A DNA stretch of 64,000 nucleotides from Bimastos eiseni (Eukaryota > Annelida > Clitellata > Crassiclitellata > Lumbricidae), in NCBI GenBank assembly GCA_959347315.1, contig OY365807.1, positions 15,255,374 to 15,319,373 on the forward strand, read 5' to 3'. The translations under genes and the position numbers were made by a program. Shown piece after piece: positions 30,201 through 51,286 of the stretch. Every line of letters begins with the position of its first letter. Within the stretch, counting starts at the first letter, position 1. The notes under the pieces were generated by a model. The model worked only from the letters and a program-made list of their open reading frames with translations, was not told the origin of the DNA and did no database searches.

Positions 30201-32812
30201 CGCAACAATGAAAGCAGTAATAATAGCAACAGTTAATTGTGCAGATTAATATCACCAACATTTCAAATTTAATGGCATCATTAATGCAAATTTACTTTTG
30301 TACTATATCATATACACTTCAATCAATATGCAATCAATGTGCAATCAGAAAACTGCAATTAATCAACTACTTGATGCTAGTTTCCGTGGCTTCACAATCA
30401 CAACACTATAACTAAAAATATGACTCTGCGAGACTCAACAAGTCTTGACAGTTCGCAAACACCATGTACACAAGTTATATTGGGACACAACACAGCACAT
30501 AACATCTAACATGTTGGCAATAATTGTATTCATGACCTATTTATTAATCAGAAAACTGAATGATTTACAGTTTGAACTCGTACACTACATTACTACCTTA
30601 GTTTAATAACAGTAATAATAATGTACATAAAATGTTAATTATAGTAATAACAGTAGCAACATTTTATCAACAAACGCAGTTCCATAGGATGTAAAATATT
30701 ATAAAAATAAAAATAAACGAACAGCACAACGATAATAATAATATTAATAATAGATGTAATTTTACCTGTGTCAGTAAAAACAATATCAACACAAGTAATA
30801 ATAGTTCTGTAACATAAATTTTATTTTAGTAACATAATAAGAACAAAATAATAATAATAAATAACAATGCCATTAGCCAAATCATACAAGGCCTGCACAT
30901 CCGGGCTTAAGATATGGCCAGCCAGCAAGATATCAGAAGTAATTAAATCAATCACACAGAATGGCAAAACACTGGTCAAAATGGAACCAAGACTGTCAAA
31001 ACTTGGACTATTCGTAAATTCAATACAGCTCGACTAGACTCGATTCATGCATACAACGTCACAATATCCTATCTCATAAAAATCTCTGAACACTCAATCC
31101 AATAATCGGACTGCCACCACCGGAATGACGACAACAACACCCATAAACCAAACCATAACTGATCCGTAACAGTTGAGAGGTAAAAGGATGTGAAAAAAAT
31201 GCCCTCATCTAAACTGAAGAGCAAGGACTAAACCAAAGATTGCTGAGAGAGGCAGACAAAGACTTACCCTAAGTCAGATGGAAGAGCAAAAAGTGTGGCC
31301 ATTGTTGACAGCATCAATAGCAATTGTTTGGCTTACAGCAGCACATATTCTTGGCTGGTTGGCTTACAATATAACAATCGGATGACAAGATTTTTTACTA
31401 TGATGTCAGGTTACTATGGTTTCAAGTTCTAGATGAAAACTGTGTCACCAAATGCCAAATGGTTGGTTTACTAGATTTGCTGGCTTTAATTCACGTCCTA
31501 AAAACCAAAACTATGCATCCACACATGCAATATTATATCGTCAGAGTGAAAACACAAACTACTGGCTAGATGTCTCTTATTCTCTCAAACTAAGCCAACA
31601 AACAGTTCACCAGCGACAATGCAAAATACTGATGACAACGTATGAAAGGGATTTTTACAAGAAATCACTTATGGCCTATAAATCCACACTGCAAAGATTA
31701 TGAAAACTACTGTCAATTCTGTGCAAGCCACATCATCTCATATCAATTTTATCTAAATATATAAATACATATATGCAGAAATATATCATATACATTTTCA
31801 TATATGCATACATACTACTTAATTCTAGTTAGCATGATGGGGCACCCATGCACATCTTCTGAATTTGAATCTGCATAAAATTCAACACAGTAATATTGAC
31901 ACTGAAGGTAAATGCTCCCAAGACAAGTGATGGCCTAAGGCCCTAGACAAATCTGCAGACTGTATAATTATCATACACTGCTAGTAAATAAGATACTACT
32001 GATACTGGAAGTGTAGGCATTATATCTGCAATTTAAATAGCACCACTCAGTGTTTAACCAATAAAACTCATGAAAAACGCCCACAGGGTCATGCTGGTCC
32101 ATTTGCCTCTTCCCATACAGGAAATTCAGTCTAATCTGAGAAAGACCGATATATAAAGCCAGGAGACAGAATTCATCAAAAGTCCATGGATTGGAAAGAA
32201 AGTGGCTACTGAAATAGATCTGCAAGTCTCTGATTACTAACTGAAGCCAGAAGAAACTCTGGATTTCTAAGACCAACCCACGACAAAACATTATCAACAT
32301 CATATTAAACCCACAAAGTGTCTCCATGAAAACAAAATTTGGAATCTGTAATTCAAGAGAGTAGACACTTATAATTGAACAACATGCAAATCATAAGAAC
32401 TGAACTGCAGAGGATGATGGTACAACCACTCTGTACGAGCACTACAAGAAATTGTGAAGCAGGAACATAAAACCATCCAAAAACAGATGGCGCTGCACAG
32501 GACAAAAAATTGACAATTCGACTGAACAAAAGGTTTTAAGGAGTTTGCCTTTCTCTCTCCTGACAATTGTCCACAACAGAACAAAGAATCCCATTCATGC
32601 ATGTGTGTGTGTATGTATATTTTCTGTATGAAAGCTATTTGATTTAGGATGCCCACAGAAACAACAAAGCATGTCGCAGCTCACAGCAACTGTGGCGTCC
32701 CATGTTTAGCAATGGAATGTCACTGCCAAGCGAGGGTCAGGGCATGACGAGTGTCATCGGCACAGGCTCCGACGCCTGACGACATCGTCAACAACAGCAC
32801 GTAATAGCCTCT
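27253..32812. other. convergent intergenic / 3' UTR region, no supported gene
   Basis: About 5.5 kb between the RWDD3-like stop and the G-alpha-q stop, which face each other. It is AT-rich with ATA/AAT runs (30100-30900) and only short unrecognised open frames. The part next to 32812 is probably the long 3' untranslated region of G-alpha-q on the minus strand. AT-rich stretches near 27600-27720 may be a polyadenylation area for RWDD3-like. Confidence 0.5.
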
Positions 32813-41447
<8,635 letters not shown>

Positions 41448-42716
41448 CGACTAGCTCTTCATTCCTCCGCCACGGACCTAATATGAACGGGACTGGACAG
41501 TCCTTATGTAATGCCGTATATCAAATAATGGCGTCCATGGAGTTTGGTAGCCCTGACGGCAAGTTCTAAAGTATCGTTTATACATAACACAATCATGCCC
41601 TCGGGTTTATACTGTTGCTCCTGTTGATGCTGTTGTTACTATTACTTTCATTATTATTTTTATTACTATTGTTATTATCGTTTCTTTTACTCTTATAAAG
41701 TTATCCATAAACATTTATTGCAAGTATTATATATGTTGATATGCAATGATAGTTGAGAAATCAAATAAAAATGTGTAGAATTCAGACGGTAGCTCGTGCC
41801 CTGCAGAGACGTAGTAATCGTAATCGTAATCTCAACATTTCTACATCGCCCTCAAAAGCGAAGTCGCGGGAACCAACTTATTCATAGCATTGGATATTGG
41901 TCCTTGACCTTGGATATGGCACGATTGAAAGACATAAGATGAGAAATGATATTAGGTCGAGAAAGAATGAACGAGACAAGATCGAGGATGATCGGGTAGA
42001 GCGGGTTTGTTGGATAGTGAATATATCTGGCGAAGATAGTTGGGCTGGAAGCCTGAGAGTTTTGTTAGAGGTGAATAAGGTACTTGTGGCACTCCACTTC
42101 ACGCTGTAGCTCCTGCCTGAATGTTTGTTGCCTATGCCTTCTTAAAATGTCCTTTATCTGAGAGACAGCTAGTTTGAATCAATATTAGTAAATTAGGCCC
42201 TTTAATCTCACATGTTTGCAATTATTTGGCCAGCCTACCTAAAATCTTTCAACGAAAGCACGTACGTACGGTACTGGGCTTAAATATTTATTTAGTAGGG
42301 CCTAATAAAACAGCTCCCAAAGTAATCTCTGCATTATCCTCTCCTTTTTAAACGGTCTTACCATTTTTTTCTTCTCCGCTAGGTTTAATAAATCAAATCC
42401 TAAAGCCCGGTATTCTAGTTCGTAGATGTCATTTTATTAACAAATTAGGCCTATCAGCACATTCAGCATTTCCTTGTGTTACCGTTGACGATATACAAGG
42501 AGTCCGTGGACGATATGTAACCTATGCTGCGTGTGTGCGTGTATGTGAGTGTTTGCCGGACTGCCGGGTGATTATGGTTCTATGAAGATGACAGGCGTTG
42601 GCGTAGAGTCGTCTAAAGTTAAAATTTAAGCGTAATACCAATTTAATTGTCACAAAAACATTCAAACGACGTAGACTAGTTATTGTCTTGTCTAATTTTG
42701 TGCAGTACAGTGGAGA
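41448..42716. promoter_or_regulatory. divergent intergenic region between G-alpha-q and the FAM117-like gene
   Basis: The two start codons point away from each other with 1269 bases between them. The only open frames are short and unrecognised. The region must hold both promoters and 5' untranslated regions unless upstream exons lie elsewhere. No TATA box or named factor site is claimed. Confidence 0.5.
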
Positions 42717-45700
42717 ATGGCCTTTCAATCGACGCAGAAAATGCGACGGATGGCCGCCTCGCCATCGAACAGCAAAGCTAGTGGCCCCATCAAGGCTCTA
42801 CAGACGTTTGGGTTGAAGGGTTCAGATACATCGATGCCGACCGCTCAGCTTCTAAGCATCGACGTACAGAGTAGTCACGGAAGCTTGAAAATACGAAGAT
42901 TTTCCCCTGACAATTCATTCCATTCAGGTCTGCCTGCAGCCAAAGGTGAATGAATCACACACAATACAAAACCCTGAAGGATAATAATTCATTGTCGATG
43001 AGTGGTGGTAGAGGGCGAAGAAGAGAGAATAATGTTAGGAATAAATAATAAAGTGAAGGGTTGAATGGAGAGAAGAGAAATGAAGTAAAAGAGAGCAGTA
43101 TTGATTTATTTTAGGTTAATGATTTGTTTAACTTTGCTATCTGTTTTCTAGTTATGGCAGGCTGGCAGCGTGTTGTATATTTATTAGGACTCTGAACATC
43201 CTTGTAAACAAATCATATGAATTGACATTGATCTGTTGCAGAGTGTAATAGACTAATCATTTGACTTGTATTTCAAATGGAGCAGATTGTTTGTTGGTTA
43301 CTTGCACTGTTACATGGATTGTGTTGGTTTGTACCTCTTCAGAGTCAATCACTTTAAATACTTCCTGAGATATTAGCACATCATTAAATCACACTAGTGA
43401 GGTACCATCATTTGATTCATTGTTATTAGGTTTAATAAACTTTAGTATTACACAAAGTCTGACATCCAAGTCAGTTAATGGCTTCCTAATTTAATTCCGG
43501 CTTAGAATATGAACTTGCTATAACTTCATCGGTTCATAAGACTGTATTTTAGATGGCTGCCAAATGTGGTGCTGGTTGTTATGAGGTTCCAATGGAATTA
43601 AAAAAATAGATGTTGAGTTGCATTTGATCTCTGAATTCCTACTAAGATGTCTTGGTTTCTTACCTAAGTTTACTCAATTATTAAGTGAAGAAGGCATCTG
43701 TTGCTGTACTGATGTTTGATGATCTTTTCAAAATTCATTAATAAAACTTTCTCAAAACATGTTTTTAGAGCGAAAAGTCTTGTCACGCGGTGCTGGAATT
43801 CGCAGGACAGGATCATTTGACATGATCTCGTCTAGCAGTTACTTAAATGGGGAATGGCCCAAGCTTAGTTTGCCTATTAGTCATGTATGTCTTACGTGCG
43901 AGAAATCTACTCAGGTAAGACTTTGAACATATGACCTATTTGATGTGATTTTGCTTACTATTTAATTTAAATTAATTCATTTTCCCAAAATTAATTCATT
44001 TTCCCAAACATAGTTTCCTTGTTTGTAGGATTGCCCCATCTGGTTTGTACAGGAATTGCTTTGAACTCTGGAATAAATAGCCTATTGATCAATGTTACTT
44101 AAACTTGGTAATTTATAACTGATAGTATGTGGATTATTCCAGTGACCATGTAAAAGTTCCCCGATTATTCCTAAGATGATCCATGCAGCTTCCTATACAT
44201 TTTTCTCACTTATGGGTTAAGGTAGGACTTGTCCTTAAGTTGCCATTTCCATCCATGGAAATTTGTTTAAGAAATTTTCAAGGTAATTGTTGCTATAATA
44301 TCAGATTAATTTACGGATTGGTATTTTATTTGCCACTAGGGCCAAAACTTATTGATTACTTCCATCCATGACATCTATCAGAAGTTTCCAGGGAAAATTG
44401 TTTATTAGATTTCAGATTGAGTTAGAAATTGTTCTTTGATTTTTATTGTTTTGCTGTTTTGTTTTGTAGACTTCAGATGATTTGTCTGGTTTTCACTCTT
44501 CCGATCAGCTCATGAGGAAGTCGAAAGTAACATCTGTTGCTAGCGACGGTCAAAAAGATGTAAGCAATAAATAACTTGTATATTCCCTAATTCATTGTTT
44601 CTGCTCTATATTTTTATTTTAACTGTCTCTTGCTAGTTCTGCATCTTTTTGTTTCATTGATCTGTGTATTTCTCTTTGAGCTATTGTTTCTGTCTTTGTC
44701 TACATATCTCTTTGTGACACTCTGTCTCTGTTTGTCTCTGTCTTAGTGTTTCACTGCCTCTGCCATTCAAAATGACATCGTTATATGTTAAACTCGATCT
44801 TCAACACTACAATATTTTCCTATGGCAGTCAATACAATACAATACAACTGAAATTTGTATTGTATTGTGTGCCCTTCTGACAATCGGCTCAGAAGTGCAC
44901 ACATGCCTTGACGGTGCAACTGCAGTTGTAATGCAGAACAATTGTGTATGAAGGACTTGCTCAAGGTCCCTACACAGTGATTCCTCGGACGAGGATCAAA
45001 TCCGCACACTCGGCACACACGGAGCATTATTGGCCGACTGCTCTAACCAATCGGCCACCGTGCCACACAATGAAACATGAAATGCAAATCTACACAAAAT
45101 CGATCATGTACATACATGCATGTACTGTCATTACAATGGGTCTAGTTACTGTTTTAAGCTCTACAGGGCCCCTTGATTATACAATTGTTGTAGAAGTTTG
45201 ACAACAAACCGCCTTTTTGAATCACTTTTTTCTTTGTCAACAGAGAGTTGTCAGTTGGTTCTTTTCCAGACTGGGAGCCAATGCAGACAAGAGGCATTAG
45301 ATATGTGATTGGCATCTTTCATAATTTTCAGCAATTTTTTTGGCTTCAATTTTAATGTCTTTGCAACAGGTGAAGTCTACCTGTCTGACATTTCATCGTA
45401 GTGGTTCTGGTTTAAACTGGACCGCTCCACCTGCACGGAATGCTAAGCCTCTACCTATTCCATTTCTGTCGCGAGGTCGCATGACTTACCACTGTCATGG
45501 TAGTTTGGAAGGTCTTAATCAGGTAAACATTTATTTTAGAATTAATTTTCGTTTTTTTAAAGATGCGATTTAACTTGGTTTGAAAATTGCGATTTAACTT
45601 GGTTTGAAAATTGCGATTTAACTTGATTTTAAATGTTACAGTCATTCCTAGATGCTTACTGGTTGATTCTGATTTAGTGTTAATTGATCTAGTGAAAGTA

Positions 45701-48700
45701 TTTGTTTTATTCCATTATGTCTTTGCGTAGTGAAAGGTAACATATAAATTTTATTGTTAAGCCATCAACACAGAAATTGGTATGCATGAAAAATTAGGAT
45801 TTGAATAACTTTTCAAATGTCCAGTCATGTAATATATTGTGCCAGTTATTATACCAGCAATTTTAAGATAATTAACATGTGAAGTTTTGAGTTGTAATTA
45901 GGAGCCCAAATCATATTGCAGTAAGATAGATGTATGAATTATATCATAGTATATTATAAAGAGTATGGAGAGAAAGCAAATTAAGTATTTAGAGACAGCA
46001 GATATCATCCGACTGCATTTATTTTGCATAATAGCAAATTCTATCACCTTTAAGCAGAGTCAACGGCAATATAAATGTCAATGTATGTACATCCATTTAC
46101 TTACAGACAAGTTTTTTTAGGTTGTGAAATGTTTTAATAGACTGTTTATAATTAATTAAAGTTAGATATCTGATTGTTCTGCATCAGTAAATAACATGTA
46201 AATGGTTCTAAAGGCGGATTCTAGAAGACAGTTTTTTCTTGCCTGTTTAACCTACAGGAAATTGAAAAACTTGTGATGCATAGTAACGTGCCAACAGATC
46301 GTGTTAAGGTACTTACTTACTCTTGTTTTTCATACTGATTCGTCAGCTTATTTTATGGATATTCTTCTCTTGCCAACAATTAGATAACACAGGGAACTTC
46401 GTGTTCCTTGTTTTCATCATTCCAGTGCCAGTCAGTCACTTGTAGTGATGCTAGGGTTATAAAATGTTGTTTTTATCTTAGTTTGAGATCTAATTGACTT
46501 GATTTGATATCGAGTGGCAAGTAGCTGTAATCTGTAAGCTGTACTCCTTCTAACTTAGTTTGACGAGGATTATATATTTAATGTGAACGAACTGTAAGTT
46601 GATTGTTATTTGGTGTTCAAATAGAGACTTAAGTCTGGGAAATCAGGTATTATCCTTGTTTTTGTAATACCACCATTGGTTTATGGAACAGAATTACATT
46701 TTGTGTCATACTTGCAGCACATTACAGTGTTCATGCCAAGTAATAATACATGAATTAGCCTGTCCTCAATCTTCTAGGGCAGCCTTGAACGTTTTTGCTA
46801 TGTGGCCCTCAATGCCAAAATGCTCACAAATGATCGCTTGATATGCGACCCTAGCTGTAACAGAATGACCTCCATCCTGTATGACATTATGATGGTACTG
46901 TTTCAACATTTTGCAATTTAGGTTGATGTGTGTTACCTTTTTTTTTTCTCTGTGTATTGTTAATAGTTTCACAATAATTATGTTACAGATTAAGGCTAGT
47001 GCAGATTGTTTACATATTGTTGGTCTTATTTAATCATATCTGATTCAGTATATGATTAGGTAAATTCAGTATATGCATCAGGATGTGGTGCTGTGTAGTA
47101 TAATTTATTATCCGATTGTGGATATGGTTTAATATTTCATTCTGGATATGATTCAGTATTTCCTAATGTAGACTTATCTGCCTCAGGATTAATCCACTAA
47201 ATTGCATTCACTCTGGTTAGCATTAGACCCACATTTTCTTCGTCACCATTTAACCGATGAAAAATTTGTGCACACCTTGTTTTTCCAGTCTCCAGTAGGT
47301 GGCCGTTGTGCTCCGATTGCTTACCAGCTGAACACCTGTTCTCGAGTAACGCAAACTCCAACTGACTGTGTCCTTATGCAGTTGACTTCTGAGGCAGAGG
47401 ATCCATTGAGATATGATGTTCCAGAAGACCTAGACGAATATGATATCAAAGCATTCAAAGGTATTGATGCTGCTGAATTTACTGCACTCCATGAGTTATC
47501 TGAATAGTAATAATAATTGTAATTAGTAATTATAATTGCAATTAATACAACACTTACTTATAGTTTCTTGTCTATTATTATTATTATTATTATTACTGCA
47601 AACATTTTTAACACACTTAAGGCCGCTCAGAAATGTGACTCAGAGGCATGGCCAGGTGAAGAGCTATTAGACATCCAAATTCTTGAAAGCTGCTGAGAAA
47701 TAGTGAGTTTTCAGGCATTTCTTAAAAGAAGAGAAACTTTGAACAAACATTGATAGTCATTTCCATTCTTTAGTGGCAGATTAAAAATAGATCGCATGAG
47801 AGCCTATGAATGTACATCAGGGCTCAGTTTAAAGTTTTGCAAACGGCTTGCTGGAAGGTGAGGAGAAAGTATATTATTTTAAGGTATGCATGCATGAATG
47901 CTTGTTGTGAGTGTTTCATCGTTAGAGCTATTTCATATTGTACCCCGTTTTGGATATATTTGCTTATTGAGGAGCTCTCCCGGCCCAACCCCAGTCGAAC
48001 AGAGCAGCTGCATGGGTTGTGGAAAATAAGGCAGAGTAACCAATAGAAAATTTTATGAAGCGTGATAGAGCCAGCTATGGAGAAGATGAGTTGTAAGATG
48101 TTCAGCATGTGCTGCCGAGGGGAAGAGAGCAGTGTTGCTGAAAGTGCTTGGTGGAGTGTTAGAGCTTCATTATAGTGCAGAGGGGCTTAATCCTCAAAAC
48201 GGCGCTGGACCAAGACAGATATTCGGTTAGCAATGCACTTTTTGTGGGTAAGGGATCCAGCGGAGTACTTCCTTCATGTTCTCGGAGACTCGACCAGAAT
48301 TGGGAATGTGTCCTACAAAGCGAGCAGTGGTGTGTAGAACTCTTGAGTTGGTTTAATCAAGGCAACACCTGGCATCAGTGCAGACGATTGTCTTTGACAA
48401 CCTCGGCTGAGGATTTCCTTGTTAAATGCAGACATACTTCTGTGACATTCTGCTGTGATACAATAGAAACAAGATTTTTGATGAAGGTTTGTATGTGGGA
48501 TTAGAATGTGAGAGTGCAGTCCTGAGTTGACTATTTATTTATTCATGTAATGTAATCGAGCATTTATAGATGTATAAAGCCAAGATATCTACTCAGATAT
48601 CTCTATGCCGGCCTACATGATGTTAAATGTCATAGTGAATGAGCAAAGTACGTCTGTTAGCAAAATTATGAGCAGTAGGCTGAAATTGGTGGGCCCACAC

Positions 48701-51286
48701 GCACAAGCGTGGCACCAATCAACTGATTCCCGTCGACAGCTGACAGATGGCATGGATGTTCAGAGTTCTACAGTGAAACAACAGTGCCATCAAGGTTAAC
48801 ATTAGAATGAGAATGGAAGGAATGTGGTCGTTTCAGCCAGACATGATTGTTTAATGCAATTTAAGTGTAGCTATAACAAGACGAGCACTAAATAAGACGA
48901 TAAATGATCAAACAAGCTGTAGGTATTTTGTTTGCACTTGTTGCCACCTATTAGATGATGCCAGGACGATGATGATGACAAGGGTTGCATTGTTGTCATC
49001 TGTTGTGTAGGTCTTGTTGGTAATAGCATAGAATAAAGAGAGGAACCAAAGAGGAAGAGCAGTGATGGAGATGAAAGAACAGCTGCAGCAGCACTTGAGG
49101 TGAAAATGGTGTAGAGCAGCGGTTCTCAACCAGTGGTACGCTTACTTCTAAGGGTACGCCAGCTGTTGCCAAGGGGTACACAAGAAAAGATAAGAATTCT
49201 ATTTTCCGAGGTTGCATTGCTGGCTGAATTCTGCCGAGGAAAGAGATCAATTCATTGAGCGTTCATTTGATGGTCGATTGAATTCAACAAGGAGTTACTG
49301 AGTGATTTTTCGCTTAAAAGAAGAGCAGAATATGGATTAATTTCTGACAGAGCTGTGAAGTTCTTGATTTCCTTCAGTATATCATATCTCTGTGAAACTG
49401 GATTCTCTGCGATGCTTGCAATAGAAAAAAATATTGATCGAAACTTGAACTTGAGCCAGACTTATGTCTAAAATTGACATTAATAAAGCCTGATATTGCA
49501 GAATTGTGCAAATCTAAGCAAGCCTCGTGCTCGCATTAAAATAATTTGACTTCCATGTTGACTTGATTAATTAGAGGCTGTTGGCCTATCTTCATGTTAT
49601 TTGAAATGATGGGAACTAAAATAAGAGAATTTTCAATAGAATAATTTTTATTGTGTATATTGTAAAACAATAATTATTTTAATATGATAAATTCAGCAAA
49701 ATGCATTAATATAAATATAACCAATGTTCTAATTACAGTAATCTATTGTCTATTGACTCTATTCTAATTAAAGAAATAATACCATTTGAGAACGTTTCTG
49801 ACAATGTTTTTCTGCTTGGGTACGCACACCAATATTTTTTAGTTTGGAGGCACAAGGGTTGGGAACCGCTGGTGTAGTGGGAAAAGCAACAGCCAGAAGG
49901 TCTTGACTGGATTGTTGTTCTCGTGGTTTATTATATCTTTTGTGATTTTTGTAGAGTCACCAGAGCGCGCTGATGTTCATTCTCCAAAAGCTGTCACTAG
50001 TCGTCTGCCTCCTGATGGCTGTGAGAAAGTCGAAGGAATATTCCAAGAAATTAAGTAGGTTCATCGTTTACATACTTTCTACATATCATCTGGGTGATTG
50101 TTTTTCCTTACGGCCATATGAATATGCATGCCAAGATTTCCACTGATGTCTATTGTTGCCACCAGCAGAGCGTAAATGTATCAGGAGTGCCAATCAGGGA
50201 TAGTTGAACCAGGTCCATCTGTAGTATTGTAGTGCGTCTTGTAGAGAATTTTCTGTGACTGTGTGTAACCTAGAATATGATTCTTATTGTTGGACTTTAT
50301 AACCTTATTTTAGATCTAGTTAGCGCAGACTGCTCGACCTTTTCTTCGTGTATACTTAATGATTCAATATGGTTATGAATTGTTGGTGCGCTTTAACAAG
50401 GACAAGTCACAGTACAATATGAATAGATGAGTTTCAAATTTTGATTTAAATTGAGCACCAGATGTGCATTGTTGAACTGAGTAGTTTATAAGACTGTTCC
50501 ATTGTAAGGAACCTGAGACTCAGCAGGCATGAATTCTAAACTTCTTGTTTGTGCAAAGTATAGCAAAATCTTCTCACCTGGACCTCTAGAATTCAGAAGC
50601 AGAACATGGAGTAACCATGGATGTCTTGTTTGAGAGAGAGGTTCCACAGTGGATCTGTTGCATGAGGAGGGAGATTTTGAAGGACATGGATGTGAACCAT
50701 TGTAGTTGTTGCAGTGTAGGCATCTCTGGGACAAAGACCTTTTATTAGATGAGCAGCAGTGTGCATCAACATTTGGTGGATCATCAGCTTCTAACTTGAC
50801 TTTAAAGGCATTCTTCTTTCCCGGGGTTTCCGCGCTGTTACTCTAGTAATAGTAACTCTGCGAGAGGCACTATATTAATCTATGGATATGATATGATACT
50901 AAGCCTATGTATAACTTAATTTATTTGTGCAATTGACAATAATTTTTGATAAGCCTATAAATTTTATTTCTAAAGTAGTATTCTCCTCTGTGTTTTTTGG
51001 TGTCGATTCTGACTGTCCTTTGTGTGTTGGTTCAGCAATCATTTTATGACATCTCAAAGATTAATGAGTTCAGTAATCGGCTGCTTCAAATTTGTTTGCA
51101 TTGCGTTGTAGGGAAGACGATGGATCAAGGAAGACGCAATTGCCATTCTTCAAGCAACCGTTTATTCAGTTCCACATTCCTAGCGAGTTATCTGCATTTA
51201 ACCCACTGGTCAAGAGCTACCTGAACGAGCCAGTTGAACTGGCATGCCAGTTCGCCGGATTAGCCATCTCACAGCAAAAGGATTAA
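42717..51286 (+). CDS. FAM117/GLCCI1-like: FAM117 / GLCCI1-like protein
   Basis: Exons are 42717-42945, 43769-43914, 44470-44559, 45370-45522, 46258-46308, 47289-47460, 49955-50054 and 51112-51286, all GT-AG in phase, 371 residues. The family is recognised by RRTGSFDMI (88-96) with YLNGEWP (101-107), then CEKSTQTSDD and SSDQL, then LEGLNQEIE across the exon 4/5 junction (201-209), TQTPTD, and LPPDGCEKV (298-306). The end (PFIQFHIPSELSAFNPLVKS) aligns in position with the vertebrate NFIPxGSAFCxVxxL block. In vertebrates GLCCI1 is glucocorticoid-induced and FAM117 proteins are poorly understood, low-complexity and Ser-rich, with no catalytic domain. Start ATG context is GAGAATGG. Introns 3 and 6 carry a SINE, a LINE relic and a hAT relic. 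Molecular function is not known. Confidence 0.88.
43963..44009. repeat. short tandem duplication in intron 2
   Basis: AATTAATTCATTTTCCCAAA is present twice in direct succession within intron 2 of the FAM117-like gene. Confidence 0.9.
44829..45064 (-). mobile_element. tRNA-derived SINE
   Basis: On the minus strand the element starts GGCACGGTGGCCGATTGGTT with AGAGC, a tRNA-like head with an A box, followed by GGATTTGATCCTCG as a degraded B box. A central block (GACCTTGAGCAAGTCCTT) resembles the conserved core found in many invertebrate SINEs. The 3' end is a TATTG-type tail, seen on + as CAATACAATACAATAC. It lies in intron 3 of the FAM117-like gene, antisense to it. Confidence 0.88.
45565..45637. 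repeat. 24-bp tandem repeat, three copies
   Basis: The unit GCGATTTAACTTGGTTTGAA plus AATT repeats three times, the last diverged (TTGATTTT), in intron 4 just after exon 4 of the FAM117-like gene. Confidence 0.9.
47600..48360 (-). mobile_element. LINE relic in FAM117-like intron 6
   Basis: On the minus strand, about 48350-48270 reads TARFVGHIPNFGRVSENM, equivalent to AARLVGRIPKFGHVSGYM of the 35-kb copy. About 47720-47660 gives FKKCLKTHYFSAAF, the usual LINE C-terminal block. The centre has stops and frameshifts, so this is a decayed 5'-truncated copy, antisense to the host gene. Confidence 0.7.
49117..49871 (+). mobile_element. hAT DNA transposon relic with transposase C-terminus
   Basis: Ends are CAGCGGTTCTCAACC (49117) and GGTTGGGAACCGCTG (49871), an inverted pair, flanked by the 8-base duplication GTGTAGAG / GTGTAGTG (49109-49116 and 49872-49879), one mismatch. 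Within it, about 49340-49540 encodes broken transposase: YLCETGFSAMLAIEKNIDRN, then, after a shift, LIKPDIAELCKSKQASCSH. These belong to the dimerisation domain of hAT (ZBED-like) transposases. Two-thirds of the protein is missing, so this is an internally deleted, inactive copy in intron 6 of the FAM117-like gene. Confidence 0.92.

Noticed and set aside
50480..50885. Possible further LINE relic (minus frame with HTAAHLIKGL; + end GAGGCACTATATTAATC)
   Set aside because: Resemblance is suggestive but too short and broken to assign.
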